Shown: one piece after another, positions 31,590 through 41,808 of the stretch
How the letters are laid out: every line of letters begins with the position of its first letter
Numbering within the stretch: the first letter of the stretch is position 1
DNA from: Haberlea rhodopensis
Lineage: Eukaryota; Streptophyta; Magnoliopsida; Lamiales; Gesneriaceae
DNA length: 64,000 nucleotides
Direction: 5' to 3'
Assembly: GCA_907163345.1 (NCBI GenBank)
Contig: CAJQUN010000042.1
Coordinates: 4,879,043 to 4,943,042, forward strand
Program-made: the position numbers and the translations under genes
Notes under the pieces: generated by a model
What the model saw: the letters and a program-made list of their open reading frames with translations, nothing else
Databases searched by the model: none
What the model was told of the DNA's origin: nothing

Positions 31590-32678
31590 ATGATGGAGGC
31601 ACCACGAGAGAACATGGTTGCAATCGCCTCAAGGAGTGACAAAGAGGTAGGAACCCCGGGGGAGGTGGTACTGATGCCACCCAAGCTAGAAGAGGAGACA
31701 CATGTGCCACTAGAAGAAGAGGAGCTTGCACATCATGCATCTCCACAAGGTTTGTCTCCAACAACCCCCTATGTTGAATTTGATCATGAACCCTATGAAG
31801 AGAAAAAGGAACCGAAGGTCGAATATTGTGATGAAATGGACATGTTTGACGATTTTTTCTCTGACGATGAGGAGAAGGAAACCCCTACAAAATGCACGGA
31901 TCCTGGTATGTTCACTGTCCCATGCATGATTGGAAATAATAGAATTGATAAGGCCATGCTAGACTTAGGAGCAGCAATAAATGTTATGCCTTATTCAATC
32001 TACACCTCTTTAGACCTAGGACCTCTTAAAAAATCTGAAATTGCTATTCAATTAGCAAATAGGTCTACTGTGCATCCTAGGGGAATACTTGAGGACGTTC
32101 TAGTGAAAGTCGATAAATTGGTCTTTCCTGCTGATTTCTACGTACTTGACATGGAAAATGATAATAAAAGCAGCCCTATTCTGTTAGGGAGACCATTTTT
32201 GAAAACTTCCAAGTGCATAATAGATGTAAGTGGTGGTGCTTTTACTATGGAGTTTAATGGTGAGGTAGCTAAGTTCAATACTCATGATCCCGTTCATCCT
32301 ACTACTGATTATACTATTGGCATCACACATCACGTATCACTAGAAAAATCACATACTGTCACTGAGCATGAACAGGGGGTAACTACTGATCGGCCTGTTG
32401 ACGAAGGAGGTATGGGAGAAATTTTGACTGACACTTCATGTATTACTACTGCTTTACCAAATTCTCCTTTTAAAAATCTCAATTTTGAATTGCAGGTACC
32501 TGATGTTGAGCTGAAACTTCCTCCTGAACCTCATGATACATCAATAGAAAACGAGGGGATGCGAAAAGGGTTGAGGACCTCCAAGAAGTATAAGGCGAAT
32601 AGGCATCGCCTTCGAGCTGTCAGAAGAATACTGAGGTGGGAAAAGGTGGCATTGGACACCAAACATGACCCACCATGA
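31590..32678 (+). CDS. Athila-like aspartic protease ORF (362 residues)
   Basis: An acidic N-terminal half (EEETHVPLEEEE, YCDEMDMFDDFFSDDEEKE) is followed by a retropepsin fold. FTVPCMIGNNRIDKAMLDLGAAINVMPYS places the active-site Asp in DLGA, as in Athila proteases, and PILLGRPFLKTSKCIIDV is the conserved ILGRPFL-type strand. The ORF then continues about 130 residues without RT motifs (a basic end, KKYKANRHRLRAVRRILRW) and stops at 32678. It is uninterrupted, so selection or youth has kept it open despite the loss of pol. It would process Gag proteins. Confidence 0.8.
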   Translation: MMEAPRENMVAIASRSDKEVGTPGEVVLMPPKLEEETHVPLEEEELAHHASPQGLSPTTPYVEFDHEPYEEKKEPKVEYCDEMDMFDDFFSDDEEKETPTKCTDPGMFTVPCMIGNNRIDKAMLDLGAAINVMPYSIYTSLDLGPLKKSEIAIQLANRSTVHPRGILEDVLVKVDKLVFPADFYVLDMENDNKSSPILLGRPFLKTSKCIIDVSGGAFTMEFNGEVAKFNTHDPVHPTTDYTIGITHHVSLEKSHTVTEHEQGVTTDRPVDEGGMGEILTDTSCITTALPNSPFKNLNFELQVPDVELKLPPEPHDTSIENEGMRKGLRTSKKYKANRHRLRAVRRILRWEKVALDTKHDPP

Positions 32679-34082
32679 GCACGAGCATTGGAGTCGGGCC
32701 ACCGACGTTAAACAGAGGCGCTGCTTGGGAGGCAACCCAAGGGGAGTTAGTTTCTCTTTCTTTTTATTTTTTATTGCTTTATTAGTTAGACTTTTCTCGT
32801 TACTTGTATTTTTGCCTTACATTGGGGACAATGTAAGATTTAAGTATGGGGGAGAGATTAGTTGTGTGTTATTGCTTTTCTATTACAAAAATACAAAAAA
32901 ATCGAAAAATTTGAAAATTTTGAGCTCATAGTTAGTAATGAACACATGCTTAGAATCACTAGCCCATGATGAAACCTAATTAATGGCATGCATGTTTTTG
33001 AACATAGGTGAATTGTTAACCTTGGAACACTTTGAACTCTAATGCAAAGTGTACTTTAACATAGTAGTTGAATATTTTGAGCACATTATTGTCATGGCTT
33101 GTGAAGTGTGCATAGCTTAGTGAAGATTGTGTGAACTTTGTAATAGTCTTAAGAAGTCTCTAATACATGCTAGAAGTTAACTACATGCTCTTTGAGGCGT
33201 ATGTCTAGACTACTTGCAAACATGAAAGTGATATAGGCAATCTTTGATGCGTTTGAGCCTTTCAAGCCTACCATGTAAATAAAATCAATCTCTAGTACCC
33301 TTTTTTGAGCTTTAATGTAAAAGAATGGTAGTATGCTAAGCATACTAAAGACCCCCATTCAACATTCCTTGACTAGCTTATCATCCTACCCTTTGAGCCT
33401 AAATATGAGTTCTATCCATACCTTTGAAGGGAGTATGATGTGTTTCATTCACATGCACTTAAGTATTCAATGATTAAATTGTGTGTGAGCTTCATAAGGA
33501 AAAGAATGAAATGCATGAAAGAAAAAGGATGCCTTGAGAAAATAGATAAAAATATGACTCCAAGGGGAGCCAATGCACAAAAGAAGAAAAATGTTGAAAC
33601 AAAAGTTGAAAAATTCAAGCAAGAAGAGAAGCTTTTAGTGTGCATATCATCATACTCTCTTACTTGATATATCCTTACCTTTCTTTCATAAGCCAATACC
33701 TAAGCCACACTACAAGCTAATAAAGACCTACTTGATTTATGTTTGCAAAGTGGCTAAGATAGTGGAGAAGAGTGTGCAAGTGAGCTTATACTTGTGTTAG
33801 TGTATGACTTGAACTATTGTGAGTTTACATCTATTGGATCTACATGACACTTGTTCATGACCACACACACACGTTCACTGCTTTGTTGGGTACGAAATGT
33901 TTAGGGATTGAAATTGTTCCACTGTTAATTTTTCACCGCCTTTCATTACTATGCATGTTTATAATTGTTGAGGCATAAAAGTGAGGACAAGTTAGTTTGT
34001 TTTGATGCTATGAGCCAAGCAAAAAAATTTTAGTTTTGTCTGATTTACTCGAGGTCGAGTAAAGATTAAGTATGGGGGTGTT
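32679..34082 (+). other. Non-coding 3' interior of the Athila-like element
   Basis: About 1.4 kb with no supported gene. A GTAAGATTTAAGTATGGGGG tract at 32833-32852 resembles an internal polypurine tract, and AAGTATGGGGGTGTT at 34068-34082 is the functional one next to the right LTR. Confidence 0.7.
34068..34082 (+). promoter_or_regulatory. Athila-like polypurine tract
   Basis: AAGTATGGGGGTGTT directly precedes the right LTR start TGATGTGACTAG. Confidence 0.75.
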
Positions 34083-35589
34083 TGATGTGACTAGAAATAG
34101 ACACATCTATTGCGCTTAATTGTCTACGATTTGGTATATTTTGATCGATAAATTGATACATATGCTACCTAATCGTATATTTGTGTAAATGTAGGGAAAG
34201 GTGAAGAAATCAAGCTAAAATGATGAAAGAAGCAATAAAGTTGAAGAAAAGAGGAAAGAACCAGAATCCAAGACACATGTTGCTCCTTTCTCCTCATATT
34301 TCTATATGTTCGAGCCATGGTTTGGAAATGTGGTCCATAGAAACGTTGCAGAACTTTGAGTTATCTTCGCGTGGACAGCTGATTCATTGAATTCGGAGTT
34401 CGGATGAGAAAGTTACGGCCAAAATACGAAACTCGCCAGCAAAATTGATGACAGGCGTAATTACGCCATTATTAGGCGTAATTACGCCAACGCTACGGCA
34501 TCTGTAGGCGTAGCTACGCCATTCTACGCGTATTTACGCCAGAAGACTTTTGGAAAGTGTAAAAACTTGATTTCTTTCCTTCCCACATGGATTCTAACCT
34601 ACTCCATCAGCCTCCCTATACATATATGCACGAAAATCAGACCTTTAAACAGCTAGATAGTTAGGGTAGAGTAGTTTAGGATAGTTTTACAATTTTTCTT
34701 TCAATTTTGTTGAAGACGGTTACGAAGATCGAAGCGAAGGCGGGATTGACACCTCGACGAGCGGAGATCGGATTAGTTTTCTTTCCCTTGTTTTTATTTA
34801 TAGTTTTGTTTTTTATTATGTGTAGCTAGTTTTAATTCTTGGTTGAGGAAGACAAATCCTTGGATTTTATTTATCTTGGGGAGATTCTTACGCTTTAATT
34901 ATCAATTTTATTGAGTATCAAGAGTTTTTTCTGATTTTATTGATATGATTGTTGTGTTTGTTTATTGGATTGACAACCTAGTAACTTCCATGAAATCTAA
35001 CGCTAAATTAGATATCAAATACGGAATCGTTTGATCCCTCTAATTTACGAAGCAACTAAGATTGATAATTGCCTGCTGTTGGTGTTATTAAATTCTTAGG
35101 AAAAACGATTGGATGATTAATTCTAACGGCTGTAGTTTTTATTGATTAGATTCATCAAACTTACTAGTTTTGAAACTATCATTGATTTAATCTTAACGGC
35201 TGTAGTTTTGGTTAAAGATTTGATAAGAGTTGAATTGAATGTTGTTTTCTATTTGACTACTATTAAGGTAAGGGAGGAATTAGCTTTCCAAGTGATGAAT
35301 ATTCAAGTAAAATTGAGTTTTTTTTGTGAATCGATGAAATAGATGATAATTCCAAGGAAGAGTCGACCGATACCAAGAATCGCTTTCATTAGTTAATCTT
35401 TGTTTTTAATTTTAATTAGTATAATTCAACTTCACAACCCCATCTTTTATTGTTTTGATTTTGATTTTCATTAGCACAAAGATTCACACCTCCTCGTGGG
35501 ATCGATCCCTACTCACGCTACTACATTATTGTTATCAATCTTGAGGATTGAGTGGGGTTAATTTGGGCGTACACGACAAGCGCACACCA
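34083..35589 (+). repeat. Athila-like 3' LTR
   Basis: 1507 bp, nearly identical to 29563-31068; about 12 differences were seen by eye in the first ~450 bp. It carries the same palindromes at 34454-34467 and 34475-34488. Confidence 0.92.
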
Positions 35590-35594
35590 CCTGT

Positions 35595-36471
35595 CATCAA
35601 GCATAATTACTGTTGGTACCCAATCCTACTTGGGTCCAGAACGGATTATCCCTTTGGGAACCCACACCTGAATCAGCTTTAATGGCTTGTGTGCGTCTGA
35701 TGTGATGTGAGCTGATCTGTTTCGATGTTGTGTGTGATGATGTGTCCGATATGAAAGCCTTTGATTCTTATAAGGTAATCTATATCTTCGTTGAACTGGT
35801 TTTGAGTTATGGTAGTTGAATGGTCTTCCTTGCCTTAGTTCTTGCACCTTTAGGTTTGGTCTGATAGGCACAAAACTTGCTGGTGCCTTTTCTTTGGCTT
35901 GATTAACGTATCCAATTCCTTTTCTCAAACCTTGATCTCCGAAGGAGACTCCCGTTTGAATTGTAGGCACTTCGGTTTCATATATTGTGCAAGATCTAAC
36001 AAATGTCATTTGTTTGACTTTGTTCTTTACCAGCAACAATTCAGATTCATCTTTGGTGCAATCATTGATGTCAAAGCCTATGCCAGTGATGTCACCGGCA
36101 TTTCTTTGTACCTCTTGCAATTCTTCCAGTGATGCTCTTGATTTTGTCCGTGTTTTGAAAATATGAGAAAGTTTAGCATTTTGTGTGCTAATTCTCTTGT
36201 TTTCTTCATGGAGCTGTTCGTAAGAGATTTTCAGCTTATTCAGCTCGATCTTTAGATTATTGCATTCACCCAGCTCAGAGCAGCTTGGTTTGATATGACC
36301 ATCTATTTTATCATTGGCTTTAGCTTTAGTTTTCTCAAATGATTAAGCTAATATTCTATAATCATTAACCATGTCTTGCAGTGCGGGCATGAGCTCTTCA
36401 CGTGTAAATTCATTTGAGTCAAGATCGAATACCTCGTCTGTTTGACTCATTTCTTCGTCTGTCATTAGACA
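35595..36471 (-). pseudogene. Copy A gag-protease linker with coiled coil
   Basis: Between the CCHC knuckle and protease the minus strand encodes a charged helical segment (ALQDM..ISYEQLHEENKRIS) and then 35626-36120 (EVQRNAGDITGIGFDINDC..RRYRLPYKNQRLSYRTHHHT). Copy C keeps the start of it (59150-59361); copy B has lost it. A stop lies near 36342 (TTAAGC, where copy C has TTCAGC). The role is unknown; long linkers here are usual in SIRE elements. Confidence 0.65.
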
Positions 36472-37039
36472 TTAGATTTCCTCTTCGCTTTCGCTGGATG
36501 AATATTCTGAGCTTTCTGATTCTGAGTCAGTCTGAGCCCATTTGTTGTTACCTTCCTCTGCTACCAGAACCTTTTGGGACTTCCCATGATGATTTTTATG
36601 GTCTTTGTAATGCTTCTTTTTCTTTTCATCACGATGCCTTTCTTTTCTCTCATCTTTCTTCGGTCTGGTGCAATCTGCAATAAAGTGTCCGGTCTTACCA
36701 CAATTGTTCAAGCCTGATCGTTAACATCATCGTCTTTTCTCGATTTATAGTGATGAGAAGGTTTGAAGTTCCGTTTGTTCTTAGACATGAATTTACCAAA
36801 TTTCTTGATAAATAATGACATATCATCATTACTTATATGTTCGATAGATTGGTCTGTTGAAGGGGTGGTTTGGTCTGGAATGGCTGCCACTGCTTTGTTT
36901 GGTTGAGAGATGAATGGCTCTGCTTCACCTCTGGTGATCAGTTCAAACTCATACTCCTTAAGATCTGCGAACAGATCATGGAGTTCAACTTTGTTCAGAT
37001 CTTTAGACTCCCTCATTGCAATTGTCTTGACATCCTATT
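36472..37039 (-). pseudogene. gag: Copy A gag, C-terminal part with CCHC zinc knuckle
   Basis: The region MRESKDLNKVELHDLFADLK through QISNDAMSLF-like sequence leads to the knuckle CGKTGHFIADC and a basic/acidic tail (KKKHYKDHKNHH..SESESSEYSSSE). A one-base deletion near 36709 (ACAATTGTTCAAGCC against ACAATTGTAGCAAGCC in copy B) shifts the frame in the first knuckle cysteines. Confidence 0.85.
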
Positions 37040-37589
37040 CCTTTTGTAGGGTCTTCCTACCTTAACATCATATTAATAATGTATTATGGGCTAAACATGC
37101 ATTAATGACATCTTAGGGTTCCGGTGTAGCTTTGAGCTAATAAGATTACAGGCCAAAAATAAAATTTCAAAAGCTAATTAATTACATTCTTGACAATGAA
37201 TGTTAAAGCGATAGAATTATACTACTCCTAGAGTAGAGACTATCCAAAAATCCTGTATCATATCTTCTTTCATGCTCCTCATAGCTCACTGCCTCAACCC
37301 GACCCTTAGTCTTTCAGTCCAAAAGTGTACCTACAGGAACAACCCATCATGAGCATGTACATCATTACTTAACATCATAAGGTAATGACATATAAATAAA
37401 TGCATGGAAATAATCGTAACATATACTTCCTTGTTAATCGCATTAACCCACTTTGGTTGTCCCTGTTTCATAATCATGCACGTAGTCATTAGATCCTTGA
37501 CATAAATGATTAAAATCATACTTCACATATATTCATAATCAACAATGTTATTTAGAAATGGGGATGTTTCTGGCCTTGTTATGTCAGCG

Positions 37590-37700
37590 GAACAATTGAC
37601 CCCCTCGCTTCGACATATAGCGGTACTGTGATACCCCCTCGCTACACCTTGATAGCGGATGTATCTCATCGCTAGCTATGTCAGCGGTAAGTATCTTCCT
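37590..37700. repeat. CCCTCGCTNNNNNNATAGCGG repeats in solo LTR
   Basis: CGCT and AGCGG words alternate (CCCTCGCTTCGACATATAGCGG, CCCTCGCTACACCTTGATAGCGG, CATCGCTAGCTATGTCAGCGG) as loose inverted repeats. Similar words occur at 53190-53350 and 62750-62880. Confidence 0.6.
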
Positions 37701-37754
37701 CGCTTTCCCATAACAACTACCAGAACACTCTACCATTCTCAATAACATATAAAC

Positions 37755-37975
37755 ATACATCATCATCATCATATCATAAACATCATCATCTTATAAACAT
37801 CATCATCTTGTAAACATCATCATCTTCTAAACATCATCATCTTATAAACATCATCATCTTCTAAACATCATCATCTTATAAACAACATCATCTTATAAAC
37901 ATCATCATCTTGTAAACATCATCATCTTATACACATCATCTTATAAACATCATCATCTTATCATAAATACTTATG
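37755..37975. repeat. ATAAACATCATCATCTT tandem repeat
   Basis: About twelve copies of ATAAACATCATCATCTT with small variants. This is the counterpart of the ACGATGTTTA repeats at 4328-4455. Confidence 0.85.
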
Positions 37976-38202
37976 CAATCATTGTGTAGTCATAGTATGG
38001 GAGAGCGTTTCACCGTCCGATGCCCGTACGTTTCTTACGTACCTTAATTCCCAAAAGTGGAGAAGTTGAAGAACTTTATGTCCTTGACGACGTGGGTACC
38101 TGGGATGGTTCTACACAACCATACAAATCGATATTAGAAGCTAATTATAGTCCAATATCCAAAAATCCCACAAAATAATCAAAAACACACATTTTTACAT
38201 CT

Positions 38203-38350
38203 CGCGATCGATCGCCGCCCAGGCCCGATCGATCGCGAGATCATGCTGGATGATGCTGAAAAATTCACACCTTGGCGATCGATCGCCACTTTTGGCGCGA
38301 TCGATCGCCAAATGTTACTGGCGCCTACTGGTTGCGCGCGATCGATCGCC
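38203..38350. repeat. GCGATCGATCGC palindrome cluster in solo LTR
   Basis: Five CGATCGATCG words, most extended to GCGATCGATCGCC, lie within about 150 bp. Confidence 0.85.
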
Positions 38351-39104
38351 GCTGCCTGTGCGCGGAAAAACACCATTTTTGCACTACATTTTCTTCCCGA
38401 TCTTCACCTACACTTACCCCAACAAACCAATAACATAAAAACACTTCAAACCTTCATTTTACATCATTAAACAACTAAAAATCCTGCACCCATCCAAAAA
38501 TCATACCAACCCACAATAAACTCACTTCAAACAAACAAAACCCATTTCAAAATCAAACCAAACATCATAAAAACTTTAGGAAGGGTTCCATACCTCTTAA
38601 TGACTCCAAATCCTACAATAAATCTCACAAACAAAGGTTTTGTGAAGATTTCTCCTTCCACTTTAAGCCAAAATCGAAAATTGCAAATGGGTTAGGGTTG
38701 GGGATGAATTTTGGGGATAAAAGAGTGGAGGTAAAGTAAGTGGGTATAGTGGGGAAAAAGGGTTATAAAGGTTAATATTAAAAATTGTACCCCAAAGTTA
38801 ACATGATGTATAAAATACCCCAACATGGTATTTTAAAAGCATTTTATTAAATGCATCAACTTTCACTAAACCATTCTTTCCACATAATTAACAACCAATA
38901 TAATTAAATCATGTTAACACTTCATTTCCCAACATGCATAACATACACCCTGAAATGCAACCCCCAGGTTACGCCTATCAAGTGACTAAGCATTTCAACA
39001 TGATAATTAATTTCAACACATAAATCAATTATCACCATAATTAATCATATAAACATCATTAATGCCAAAATTGCATATAATTAATTTCGGGGCATCACAC
39101 CTTT

Positions 39105-39640
39105 GGCAGTGCTCTCATTACCTTCAGAGCAATCTCTCTGTTAGAGTATTCCTTGCCCAGACCATTTAGTTAATTGATAATGCCAGTGACTCTTTCATCA
39201 AACTCGTCTAGAGTTTCTCCAAGTTTCATTTTTATGCTCTCAAATCTTTGTAGAGCCACAGTCAGCTTGTTCTCCTTAGTCTGGTTGTTCCCTTCACATA
39301 GCTGTGCTATCTTCTCCCAAATTTCTTTGGCAGTTGAGCACATTTTGATCTTACTGAACATATTCTTATCCAACGTTTTGAACAAGATGTCTTTGGCTAC
39401 GTTGTCTAGATTTGCTTTCTTCCTTTCTTCATTCGTCCAGAGGGATCTATCCTTCTCGACCATTTGGGGTTCACCACCAGTAATGGCAGCTGTTGTATTG
39501 ACTTTCAAGATCTTCATTGGTCCGTCAGCGATGACGAACCACATATCGTCATCCTGTGCTGCCAGATGAGCTTGCATTCTGATTCTCCAATCATCATAAT
39601 CATCTTTTGAGAACATGAGAATCTTGTTGAATGATGCCAT
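39105..39640 (-). pseudogene. gag: Copy A gag, N-terminal part
   Basis: The ATG at 39640 opens MASFNKILMFSKDDYDDWRIR, the start of SIRE-type Gag, and runs through KTLDKNMFSKIKMCSTAKEIW. A TAA near 39170 replaces the Glu codon found in copies B and C (IINELNGL). The solo LTR interrupts it 66 bases further on. Confidence 0.88.
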
Positions 39641-39670
39641 CAATCCAAGTATCTTTGATGATTAAGACGA

Positions 39671-39687
39671 CCTGCTCTGATACCACT
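39671..39687 (-). promoter_or_regulatory. Copy A primer-binding site, initiator tRNA-Met type
   Basis: On the minus strand, AGTGGTATCAGAGCAGG follows the 5' LTR. TGGTATCAGAGC is the complement of the plant initiator tRNA-Met 3' end. Confidence 0.9.
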
Positions 39688-40776
39688 TGTTAGGATCGGT
39701 CCGGAGTGTTTAGAGGGGGGGTGAATGAACACTCATTTAAAATTAATCCTTATTGATTTCCCCCGGGTTAGTGAGTGAAATCGATTTCTTAATCAACTTA
39801 TGAGCATAACAGACCACTGAATATAAGAGTGCGGAACGGTCTGTTCTTGACTAGTAAGAACGGCTTGATGGCTTTGAGAGTGTAACTAAGTGCGGAATGA
39901 TAAAAGACAGAATATGTTTCTGGAAGTTCGAAGGTGGTGTAATCCTTCTACGTCTCCCCTTCTTCCAATTAAGGAAGGATTCCACTAGAAGACTTTGATT
40001 TATACAATCCCGTTGTACAAACCCGATTCAGCTGGATTTACCTCACTACCAGACTGAAACTCCTAGTCTCTCAATCTGTTCAGACACACACTGTCTGACA
40101 GTTACAATATAATCTCACTTCTCAATCTTAGTAAGAAATACAAAAGACAGACTGATCTTGTCTATGCACACAATGATCCTATGATGATCAAATATTACAA
40201 TATGCTGTGCTTATGAAAACTTTTAGCAGTTCGGCTCAAGAATATCTGGACTTGTAAGCATGTGCTGTTTTTCTTTTCTTTCTGTTTCTTGATTGATCAG
40301 ATCGGCGCTTTGAGCTCTTTAGTTGCGTCCTTATATAGTTGCTTCTACCAACGACATTATTTCATTTTCTGTGCAACTCTTGACTCTGTTCAATCTCTGA
40401 GTAAGCTTCAATCTTATTCTTTTAGGCACTTTCCATTCTGGTTTGTGCTTTCAGCGTCTGTCAGTTAAGCTCTTCTTTGTCTTCTTACTTTTTAAGGTAA
40501 TCTTCAGTCCTTGGTCTTTTTCACCATAAATTGCATCATTAAATGCTTCAATAAATAGCCGTTAATGATTCAGACTAACGAACGAAGCTTATTCAAACTT
40601 GTCTGCTCTGATCTGATCTTTATTGAGCTGATCTCGTGCTTCGATCTGGTCAGGCTGATTCCCATCTACCCGTTCTGATTTTGCGATAGACCATATCGGC
40701 GTGATCTGTCTTGACACGGTTTTACGGCTTTGATCGGTCTGATCTGTTTTGTCATCTTTAAAATCCGGAACTAACA
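39688..40776 (-). repeat. Copy A 5' LTR (right, 1089 bp)
   Basis: Starts TGTTAGGATCGG and ends CCGGAACTAACA on the plus strand. TATA box TATATAAGG lies at 40329-40337 on the minus strand. The right target duplication TATGC follows at 40777-40781. Confidence 0.93.
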
Positions 40777-40781
40777 TATGC

Positions 40782-41185
40782 GATATGTAAATTAAGGTAC
40801 ATTTTGAATATTAACCAAGTACTTTGAAATTCTTATTTCTTTTTTTGCTCCAATTGAGGCAATTGTTTTTTAACAGACACATCAAGTACGTTTTGAATGC
40901 AAATTGAATATTTTGAAATGTAAAATAGTTTTATTTGGAATACAAACCAAGTACTGAATTATCATTAGAGTATTTTTTGAACGCACACTGAGTATATTTG
41001 AAATGTCTACTATGTACTTTCTGAATACTAATCTAGCACTTTTAAATTATCATTTCTTGTTTTGGCCTCAATTGAGACAATTGCTTTTCAAGACAGATAA
41101 CGAGTAATTTTTTAACACAAATTTAGTATCTTTAAAATTTACAATATGTACTTTTTAAATACAAACCAAGTACTTTTGTATTGTA
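40782..41185 (+). repeat. GAGTAC array, right remainder
   Basis: Continues the units of 19875-22372 (GTACATTTTGAATAT, ACCAAGTACT, TTTTGGCCTCAATTGAGAC) and ends near 41185. Confidence 0.8.
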
Positions 41186-41639
41186 CTGTATGTTGACATC
41201 CTACCTCTCAGGGGCCATGCCAAACTGAAATGGTTTGAAATGATGGCAGAATATTGTCCAAAACAATTGAATACCGTAGAAATGCTAAATTACAGACGAA
41301 ACCAGGAGCAGAAATTCAATTTTTGCAACAAAATAGACAACCCACTTCTAAAAATAAAAATTTACAAATAAAAACCTGATACCAAATTTAGAAAACTCGA
41401 TAGTTCATAGATATTAGAGATGCTAAATTCCACACACCCCAATCATTCATTGATTCTACTGCTCATTAAATCTATTCTCTCTTTTTTTCTCCCTTCACCT
41501 TAATCACATCTTGTATTTCTTAGAATGATGAATCTTGAGGGAAGAAATCAGAAGAATCAGAAAGAAAGTCGAAGAGAATGATGTATCAATTTAAAAGGAA
41601 CGATCAATTTCTGAAAATAAAAGTTCTTTTTTCAACCAT

Positions 41640-41808
41640 CTTTCTCTATCCGCTGGTTTGTGAGAGGAAAGAGAAATGATGTGTTATATTTTGAAAATAT
41701 GGGTATTAATAAGGGGTATTATAGTCTTTTGATGAGATTGGGGAGTTAAAATAAATAAAAGTTAAAAATTAGGGAGTTTTAACAAATATAATCTGACAGT
41801 GGGACCGA
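41640..41808 (-). repeat. Right long terminal inverted repeat of the MULE-like element
   Basis: Inverted partner of 18612-18840; alignment done by eye with gaps. Confidence 0.4.

Larger units (their letters stand above)
29563..35589 (+). mobile_element. Athila-like non-autonomous element carrying only gag fragment and protease (6027 bp)
   Basis: Two LTRs of 1506 and 1507 bp start TGATGTGACTAG and end GCGCACACCA. CCTGT flanks both sides (29558-29562, 35590-35594), and copy B shows the uninterrupted target (GGTACCTGTCATCAA). A primer site matching tRNA-Asp follows the left LTR, and a purine tract precedes the right one. The 3.0 kb interior encodes a short gag-like ORF and a retropepsin ORF but no RT, RNase H or integrase. 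Orientation is opposite to copy A. This is a TR-GAG-like derivative that would need an autonomous Athila partner. Confidence 0.9.
37045..39099 (-). mobile_element. Gypsy solo LTR inside copy A gag (2055 bp)
   Basis: On the minus strand it starts TGTGATGCCCCGAAATTAAT and ends GGTAGGAAGACCCTACA. It is flanked by CCTTT duplications at 37040-37044 and 39100-39104, and copies B and C show the joined target without it. No internal domain remains, so it arose by LTR-LTR recombination. It resembles the LTR at 2759-5096 in both ends and internal order: CGATCGATCG cluster, ATG-rich tandem repeats, then the terminal GGAAGACC. The short ORFs inside are not genes. Confidence 0.92.
22373..40776 (-). mobile_element. 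SIRE/Maximus-like Ty1/copia element, copy A, with two nested insertions
   Basis: The two LTRs (22373-23461 and 39688-40776) are both 1089 bp and flanked by TATGC duplications. Reading on the minus strand the order is 5' LTR, tRNA-iMet primer site, gag with CCHC knuckle, a coiled-coil linker, protease, integrase, RT, RNase H, a third ORF, polypurine tract and 3' LTR. PR-IN-RT-RH order defines copia. The long gag linker, iMet primer site and ORF downstream of pol match SIRE/Maximus. It is broken by an Athila-like element at 29563-35589 and a gypsy solo LTR at 37045-39099. Net length without those is about 10.3 kb. Stops and frameshifts in every ORF make it non-autonomous now. By eye the LTRs differ at about 11 of the first ~360 bases. 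Confidence 0.92.
18612..41808. mobile_element. Probable Mutator-like element split by an 18.4 kb copia insertion
   Basis: About 230 bp at the left and 170 bp at the right are diverged inverted copies. Read inward, both have AACTTTTATTT (18641; mirrored at 41753-41763), TCCCTAAT/TCCCCAAT, then GACT..AATACCC (18738 and 41713-41727), then TTTCAAAA and CATCATTT..TC. Long degenerate inverted repeats with no other ORF-bearing family signature suggest a MULE. Without copy A the element would be about 4.8 kb. The interior is a repeat array plus one short ORF, with no MURA or FAR1 transposase. The exact ends and the target duplication were not determined, so limits are approximate. Confidence 0.4.

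Noticed and set aside
32833..32852. GTAAGATTTAAGTATGGGGG as the end of the Athila-like interior
   Set aside because: No LTR start follows; the true purine tract next to the right LTR is at 34068-34082.
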